A stretch of 35,681 nt of DNA from CAG-390 sp045531455 (GTDB lineage: Bacteria > Bacillota > Clostridia > Oscillospirales > CAG-272), in contig JAZSEA010000087.1 of the NCBI GenBank assembly GCA_045531455.1, positions 1 through 35,681 on the forward strand. Direction: 5' to 3'. A program made the position numbers and the translations under genes. Below are positions 31,112 through 35,681 of this stretch, piece by piece (the stretch's first letter is position 1; each line of letters begins with the position of its first letter). The notes beneath the pieces are model-generated. The model did not search any database, was not told where the DNA came from, and saw only the letters and a list, made by a program, of their open reading frames with translations.

Positions 31112-32935
31112 ATGAACGAAGTCAAGAACCCAAAGAAAAAGATGTTGATCTTTTATATCGCCACGCTGGCGATAGTTATGATAATAAATATGGTGCTGGT
31201 GCCGTTTTTCAGCGATATGCGGATCAAGGAGACCGACTACGGCAGCTTTATGAGTATGACTGAGGCGGGCGAGATCGGTCAGGTGCAGATCGTGGCATCG
31301 GAAAACTATATCCTTTTCACCGACAAGGCCGGAAAGCAGGTCTATAAGACGGGAATCGTCAACGATCCGCTCCTGACGGAAAGGCTTCACGCCGCGGGCG
31401 CGGTCTTTGCGGGCGAGATAATCGAGCAGCCCTCGCTCTTCTCCCAGCTTCTTTTCAATTGGATAATTCCGATCGGCGGCTTCATCCTCATCGGAAATCT
31501 CATCTCGCGCCATATGATGAAGAAGATGGGCGGGCAGAACTCAATGATGTTCAATATGGGCAAGAGCAACGCCAAGGTCTACGTCAAATCCTCGGGCGGA
31601 ATTAAGTTCTCCGACGTCGCGGGCGAGGACGAGGCAAAGGAAAACCTCGCCGAGATCGTCGATTATCTCCACAATCCGAAAAAGTATGAGGAGGTCGGCG
31701 CGAAGATGCCGAAGGGACTTCTCCTCGTCGGACCTCCCGGTACGGGTAAGACGATGCTCGCCAAGGCGGTCGCGGGCGAGGCAAACGTGCCCTTTTTTTC
31801 GATGTCGGGCTCGGAATTTGTCGAAATGTTCGTCGGAATGGGTGCATCGAAGGTGCGCGACCTCTTCAAGCAGGCAAAGGAAAAGGCTCCCTGCATCGTC
31901 TTCATCGACGAGATCGACGCCATCGGCGGCAAGCGTGACGGCGTTGGCGGCAGAAACGACGAGCGCGAGCAGACTCTCAATCAGCTTCTGACCGAGATGG
32001 ACGGCTTTGAGGGCAACACGGGTGTCGTCATCCTCGCGGCAACGAACCGCCCTGAGACTCTCGATCCAGCGCTGACCCGTCCGGGTCGATTCGACCGCCG
32101 CGTGCCCGTCGAGCTTCCCGATCTCAAGGGACGTGAAGAAATTTTGCGCGTCCACGCGAAGAATATCAAGGTCGAGCCTAATATCGACTACACTCATATC
32201 GCGCGTATGGCTTCGGGCGCATCGGGCGCGGAGCTTGCGAATATAGTCAATGAGGCGGCGCTTCGCGCGGTCCGTCAGGGAAGAAATGCCGCGTCGCAGG
32301 CGGACCTTGAGGAGAGCATCGAGACCGTTATCGCGGGTTATCAGAAGAAAAACGCGATCCTGACCGACAAGGAAAAGATGATAGTGGCGTACCACGAGAT
32401 CGGTCACGCGCTCGTTGCGGCAAAGCAATCGAATTCCGCGCCCGTGCAGAAGATCACGATCGTTCCGCGCACCTCGGGCGCGCTCGGATATACGATGCAG
32501 GTCGACGAGGGCAATCATTATCTGATGACGAAGGCGGAGATCGAGAACAAGATCGCAACCTATACGGGCGGACGCGCGGCGGAGGAGATCGCGATCGGCT
32601 CGGTGACCACGGGCGCGTCGAACGATATCGAGCAGGCGACGAAGCTTGCCCGTGCAATGATCACGCGCTTCGGAATGGACGACGATTTCGGAATGGTCGC
32701 GTTCGAGACTCTGACGAATCAGTATCTCGGCGGCGACACGTCGCTCTCCTGCTCGGCGGAAACGCAGTCGAAGATCGACGAAAGAGTTGTTGCACTCGTC
32801 AAGGCGCAATATGAAAAGGCGAAGGCGATATTGCTGGAAAACCGCCGCAAGCTCGATCTGCTAGCACATTATCTTTACGTCAACGAGACGATCACGGGCG
32901 AGCAATTTATGAGTATTCTCGAAAACAAGGAGTAA
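31112..32935 (+). CDS. ftsH: ATP-dependent zinc metalloprotease FtsH
   Basis: 607 residues, normal for Firmicutes FtsH. Two N-terminal membrane segments (about 11-33 and 113-131) flank a short extracytoplasmic domain. The AAA+ module has Walker A GPPGTGKT (207-214), Walker B with CIVFIDEIDAIGGKRDG, the second region of homology with ATNRPETLDPALTRPGRFDR, and the zinc motif HEIGH (428-432). It forms a hexamer at the membrane that degrades misfolded membrane proteins and regulators. The start has AAGGAGG. It is followed by a 52-codon gene whose ribosome site overlaps the ftsH stop. Confidence 0.96.
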   Translation: MNEVKNPKKKMLIFYIATLAIVMIINMVLVPFFSDMRIKETDYGSFMSMTEAGEIGQVQIVASENYILFTDKAGKQVYKTGIVNDPLLTERLHAAGAVFAGEIIEQPSLFSQLLFNWIIPIGGFILIGNLISRHMMKKMGGQNSMMFNMGKSNAKVYVKSSGGIKFSDVAGEDEAKENLAEIVDYLHNPKKYEEVGAKMPKGLLLVGPPGTGKTMLAKAVAGEANVPFFSMSGSEFVEMFVGMGASKVRDLFKQAKEKAPCIVFIDEIDAIGGKRDGVGGRNDEREQTLNQLLTEMDGFEGNTGVVILAATNRPETLDPALTRPGRFDRRVPVELPDLKGREEILRVHAKNIKVEPNIDYTHIARMASGASGAELANIVNEAALRAVRQGRNAASQADLEESIETVIAGYQKKNAILTDKEKMIVAYHEIGHALVAAKQSNSAPVQKITIVPRTSGALGYTMQVDEGNHYLMTKAEIENKIATYTGGRAAEEIAIGSVTTGASNDIEQATKLARAMITRFGMDDDFGMVAFETLTNQYLGGDTSLSCSAETQSKIDERVVALVKAQYEKAKAILLENRRKLDLLAHYLYVNETITGEQFMSILENKE

Positions 32936-32939
32936 ACCA

Positions 32940-33098
32940 ATGAAAAGATCAAAAAAGATCGCGCTTGCAGCGAACAGGAATATCATCACGGTGGGTATCC
33001 CGAGCCGCGACGAAATACACCTCGCGGGGCATTGGTACCCTTGCGAGAAGTACGAGCGGTTCACTCTCGAATTCTGGAGCAAGTACGACAGATGGTAA
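32940..33098 (+). CDS. Small basic protein (52 aa) coupled to ftsH
   Basis: A 52-residue reading frame, MKRSKKIALAANRN to FWSKYDRW, starts 4 bp after the ftsH stop. AAGGAG (32927-32932), overlapping the ftsH stop codon, sits 7 nt before the ATG, an ideal spacing, and a strong terminator follows at 33105. The N-terminus is strongly basic and the C-terminal half rich in aromatic residues (HWYPCEKYERFTLEFW); there is no membrane segment. I do not recognise a family. Position and signals argue that it is translated with FtsH; it might be an accessory or substrate peptide, but no function can be given. Confidence 0.7.
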   Translation: MKRSKKIALAANRNIITVGIPSRDEIHLAGHWYPCEKYERFTLEFWSKYDRW

Positions 33099-33104
33099 AA
33101 ACTC

Positions 33105-33134
33105 AACTGATAGCCATTCGGCTATCAGTTTTTT
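33105..33134 (+). terminator. Terminator of the ftsH transcript
   Basis: Perfect 11-bp stem AACTGATAGCC/GGCTATCAGTT with a 4-nt loop, followed by TTTT (six T in a row including the stem end). Confidence 0.9.
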
Positions 33135-33186
33135 ATCTTTATATGTTTCAGAGCTTTGGATGTTTTGGAAAAAAGGAAAAAAGTAA

Positions 33187-33215
33187 TTTACATATATTGT
33201 TTTTTATGATATAAT
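33187..33215 (+). promoter_or_regulatory. Promoter of the UroD-like gene pair
   Basis: TTTACA (33187-33192), 17 bp, TATAAT (33210-33215), about 40 bp before the first start. Confidence 0.7.
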
Positions 33216-33255
33216 ATAAACAATAGATAAAGTACTTTTGCTCGGAGGTTGAATT

Positions 33256-34272
33256 ATGTCAGACCGCAATATGAAACAATGGATAGAGTCGTTCAGACAC
33301 ACGGGTGAGAAGAGATCGATGCCGATCCTCTCATTTCCCTGTGTAAGCCTTCTCGGTGTTACGGTGCGTGAGCTTATTTCGGACAGCGCGCTTCAGGCGA
33401 AGGGAATGAAGGCGGTGGCTGAGAGGACGGAAGCCGCGGCTTCGGTCAGCTTTATGGATCTTTCGGTCGAGGCGGAGTGCTTCGGCGCATCGGTCGTTGT
33501 TTCCGATGATGAGGTCCCCACGGTCAAGGGAAGAATAATCAACGATATGGAGGATGCCGAGTCGCTCGAGGTCCCCGAGGTCGGAAGCGGCAGGACACAT
33601 CTTTATATCGACGCGATAAAAAAAGCGAGCGCGGAGATAACCGACCGCCCCGTTTTTGCGGGTATGATCGGACCCTACTCGCTTGCGGCGCGGCTTTTTG
33701 ACGTTTCCGAGATAATGATGGATTGCTATGACGATCCCGATATGGTACATACCGTGCTCGAAAAGGTCACCGAGTTCCTTATCGAATACGCGGGGGCATT
33801 CAAGGCTGCGGGTGCGGACGGAGTTGTGATCGCCGAGCCCGTCTCGGGACTTCTTTCCCCAAAGCTCGAAGAGGAATTCGGCTCGCCTTACTTCAAGAAG
33901 ATTGTTGACGCGGTTCAGACCGATGAGTTTGCCGTGATCTATCATAATTGCGGAGACAACGTGCCGAAGATGCTCGATTCGATCATGACGACGGGCTGCG
34001 CGGCTTATCATTTCGGAAACGCCGTGGACCTCGAGAAGGATATCATCGAAAAGCTTCCCGATAGCGTTGTCGTTATGGGAAACATTGATCCCGCGGGAGT
34101 GCTACGAATGGGAACACCCGAAAAGGTAAGAGAGAAAACGCTGTCGCTGCTTGAAAAATGCTCGAAATATCCGAATTTCGTGCTGTCCTCGGGATGCGAT
34201 ATTCCTCCTATGACTCCGTGGGAAAATATTGACGCATTCTTTGCGGCTCAGAGTGAATTTTTCGGAAAATAA
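33256..34272 (+). CDS. UroD-superfamily methylcobamide methyltransferase-like protein
   Basis: A 338-residue TIM-barrel of the uroporphyrinogen decarboxylase superfamily, closest in motif to the MtaA/CmuA group. The zinc-thiolate motif of those methyltransferases is visible: His230 and Cys232 in IYHNCGDN and Cys314 in LSSGCDIPPMTPWENI. The N-terminal arginine motif of true heme-pathway UroD is absent. Family members transfer methyl groups between methyl-corrinoid proteins and a thiol acceptor. The start has GGAGG. No corrinoid protein is in the window, so the methyl donor is unknown. It pairs with the next gene 22 bp downstream. Confidence 0.8.
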   Translation: MSDRNMKQWIESFRHTGEKRSMPILSFPCVSLLGVTVRELISDSALQAKGMKAVAERTEAAASVSFMDLSVEAECFGASVVVSDDEVPTVKGRIINDMEDAESLEVPEVGSGRTHLYIDAIKKASAEITDRPVFAGMIGPYSLAARLFDVSEIMMDCYDDPDMVHTVLEKVTEFLIEYAGAFKAAGADGVVIAEPVSGLLSPKLEEEFGSPYFKKIVDAVQTDEFAVIYHNCGDNVPKMLDSIMTTGCAAYHFGNAVDLEKDIIEKLPDSVVVMGNIDPAGVLRMGTPEKVREKTLSLLEKCSKYPNFVLSSGCDIPPMTPWENIDAFFAAQSEFFGK

Positions 34273-34294
34273 GGGATTGAGAGGAGTTTTTGAT

Positions 34295-35533
34295 ATGATC
34301 AACGTGTCTCTGAAGGATCGTGAAATACTTCGCGAGCTTGCGGCGCGCAAAGCCGCGCTTGCAAACTGTCCGCGTAACGATGAGATCCTTGCAATGTGGG
34401 ATAAGCAGGCGCGCGGCTTGCGCGATACGCCTACCGTAAGACTCTTGTTCTCGAATTTCCCGGGCGAGGTCATCAGCCCCCGTATGCGTTGCGAGGGCAA
34501 AGAAGCTCGCAAGCTCGAGTGGCAGCTTCTGTCCTCGATGGTCGGACGCGAGCTTTTCGACGACGACACACCCGTTTCGGACAGATTTGACGTAAACGTG
34601 TTTGTAAAGGGCTCACCCTTCGGCGCACAGCCGGTTATAACGAGAGCCAAGGACTCGATAGGATATCATATAGAGCCTCTGACCGACGATATCGAGGAGG
34701 ATTTCGATATTTTTCGAGGCGGCGGATTTACCGTTGATATGGATGCGACGCGCGAATGGTGTGCTTTTGCCGACAGCATCTTCGGCGATATTTTGCCCTC
34801 GCGCATTATGCAGTCGTCGCTGAGGGGCGCGATCACAAATCCGCTCGTCAAGCTGATCAATATGGAAACGTATTATATGTCGATGTACGATTGCCCCGAA
34901 AAGCTGCACGAGCTGATGGATATGGCAACGAAGGTGTACGAGAGATATTACGATTATCTTGAAGAAAACAAGCTTCTTCTCCCGACGAATGGATTCTCAA
35001 GCGTGGCGCAGGAGTCCTTCGCCTTCACCGACGAGCTCCCCGCGGAGGGTGAGATCACGTCCACGAAGCAGATCTGGGGCTTCCTCGAATCGCAGGAAAC
35101 AACGGCGGTCTCGCCCTCGATGTACGGAGAATTCGTATATCCCTATTTTGACCGTATGGTCAAGCGTTTCGGACTTCTTTCATACGGCTGTTGCGAGAGA
35201 GTGGACAACCTCTGGGTCGATTACCTGTCAAAATGGGACAATCTGCGCAAGCTTTCGGTCTCGCCCTTCAATAATGAGGAGCAGGTCGGCGAATATCTGC
35301 GCGGAAGCCGCGTCGTGTATTACAGCAAGCCGAGAGCGGAGTACGTGACCAATCCGGGTCCCCTCGACGAGGACGCGATAAGAAGATGCTTCAGAGACAT
35401 CAGCCGTGCGTCGAGCGGATGTATGCTCGAGGTCGCGCAGAGAGAGGTAGGAACCATTTTCGGCGACTACGAGCGCGGCAGACGCTACGTTCAGCTCGCG
35501 CGCGAAACGATCGGGGAGTATTGGAAGCCTTAA
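34295..35533 (+). CDS. UroD-superfamily-like protein, larger partner
   Basis: 412 residues, more distant from classical UroD. The C-terminal part has LLSYGCCERVDNLWVDYLSKWDNLRKLSVSPFNN (Cys299, Cys300), a motif form seen in uncharacterised UroD-like proteins often found with corrinoid methyltransferases. The N-terminal part (about 1-150) carries extra helices. The start at 34295 has GAGGAG; the longer frame overlaps the preceding gene and is unsupported. It is co-transcribed with the MtaA-like gene, so the two may act in one demethylation or methyl-transfer route. Function is inferred from family and context only. Confidence 0.7.
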   Translation: MINVSLKDREILRELAARKAALANCPRNDEILAMWDKQARGLRDTPTVRLLFSNFPGEVISPRMRCEGKEARKLEWQLLSSMVGRELFDDDTPVSDRFDVNVFVKGSPFGAQPVITRAKDSIGYHIEPLTDDIEEDFDIFRGGGFTVDMDATREWCAFADSIFGDILPSRIMQSSLRGAITNPLVKLINMETYYMSMYDCPEKLHELMDMATKVYERYYDYLEENKLLLPTNGFSSVAQESFAFTDELPAEGEITSTKQIWGFLESQETTAVSPSMYGEFVYPYFDRMVKRFGLLSYGCCERVDNLWVDYLSKWDNLRKLSVSPFNNEEQVGEYLRGSRVVYYSKPRAEYVTNPGPLDEDAIRRCFRDISRASSGCMLEVAQREVGTIFGDYERGRRYVQLARETIGEYWKP

Positions 35534-35600
35534 ATAACAAAAGGGGTTGGCTCATTAAGACATATTTTGCCATTCTTGTCTTAAATAGCACAATAATGCC

Positions 35601-35651
35601 CTCCTCATCCACCGCCCTACGGCGGTCCCCCTTCCCCGCTGGGGAAGGCAA
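35601..35651 (+). repeat. Left copy of a CCACC/CCCC hairpin repeat, cut by the window end
   Basis: CTCCTCATCCACCGC, CCTACGG hairpin, GGTCCCCC and the CTTCCCCGCTGGGGAAGG hairpin repeat the layout of 6016-6159 and 17440-17493. The downstream CTGCGAAC...TTCAGCGAA also resembles the tail at 6170-6193. Its inverted partner would lie beyond the window. Confidence 0.6.
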
Positions 35652-35681
35652 AAGAGTCTCTGCGAACTATTCAGCGAATAT

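Noticed and set aside
31541..32809. Long open frame opposite ftsH (also 7746-9305 opposite pepF and 2364-3530 opposite the MBOAT gene)
   Set aside because: These are antisense shadows of highly conserved genes, without ribosome sites or recognisable domains.

Overview
This looks like chromosomal DNA from an anaerobic, gut-type Firmicute of class Clostridia. The basis is gene content and signals: strong AGGAGG-type ribosome binding sites, sigma-A promoters with 17-bp spacers, class 1B PyrD with PyrK, cohesin/dockerin modules, an MBOAT/DHHW acetylation pair, intramembrane-type two-component genes, and abundant intergenic hairpin repeats. The standard genetic code fits (TGA is used as a stop). 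Species cannot be named from the sequence.

Layout. 1-5.5 kb (minus strand): a papain-fold (YiiX-like) hydrolase, then a minus-strand run of ECF sigma factor, membrane anti-sigma-like protein, lipoprotein, MBOAT acyltransferase and DHHW/AlgJ-like protein. This is probably a regulated cell-surface polysaccharide acetylation module. The sigma gene has a roughly 400-nt leader holding a 276-nt, multi-hairpin element closed by a perfect 28-bp inverted repeat. A partial relative of that element lies at the left window edge. 6-10.5 kb: a small membrane protein, oligoendopeptidase F and a secreted, C-terminally anchored protein, separated by repeats. 10.6-12.5 kb: a beta-lactamase-fold serine hydrolase and convergent purE. 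12.7-22.6 kb: a de novo pyrimidine cluster, pyrC-carB-pyrK-pyrD-pyrF-pyrE-pyrB, with no carA, pyrR or pyrI in the window. PyrB carries a PyrI-type zinc-finger tail. 22.8-26 kb: a cohesin-dockerin protein, a FliB-like Cys-rich protein and a secreted SH3/Ig/C39-like protease. 26.3-29.2 kb: a large STAND (NB-ARC-like) NTPase with an unrecognised N-terminal domain and TPR-like C-terminus. 29.2-33.1 kb: response regulator, histidine kinase, FtsH and a 52-aa protein directly behind ftsH. 33.2-35.5 kb: two UroD-superfamily (methylcobamide methyltransferase-like) proteins.

The most unusual feature is a family of intergenic cassettes. Each starts a few bases after a stop codon, is bounded by inverted arrays of a 7-nt repeat (GCAGAGT and variants) and carries a type 1 hairpin at one side and a type 2 hairpin at the other. 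Two copies (11484-12003 and 20287-20811) encode paralogous four-helix-bundle (23S rRNA IVS-protein family) proteins. One copy (13950-14138) has no gene, and several solo halves sit directly behind other stop codons. Three of these insertions and one 54-bp perfect inverted repeat interrupt the pyrimidine cluster between cistrons. I made all calls by eye; no database search or folding was run.
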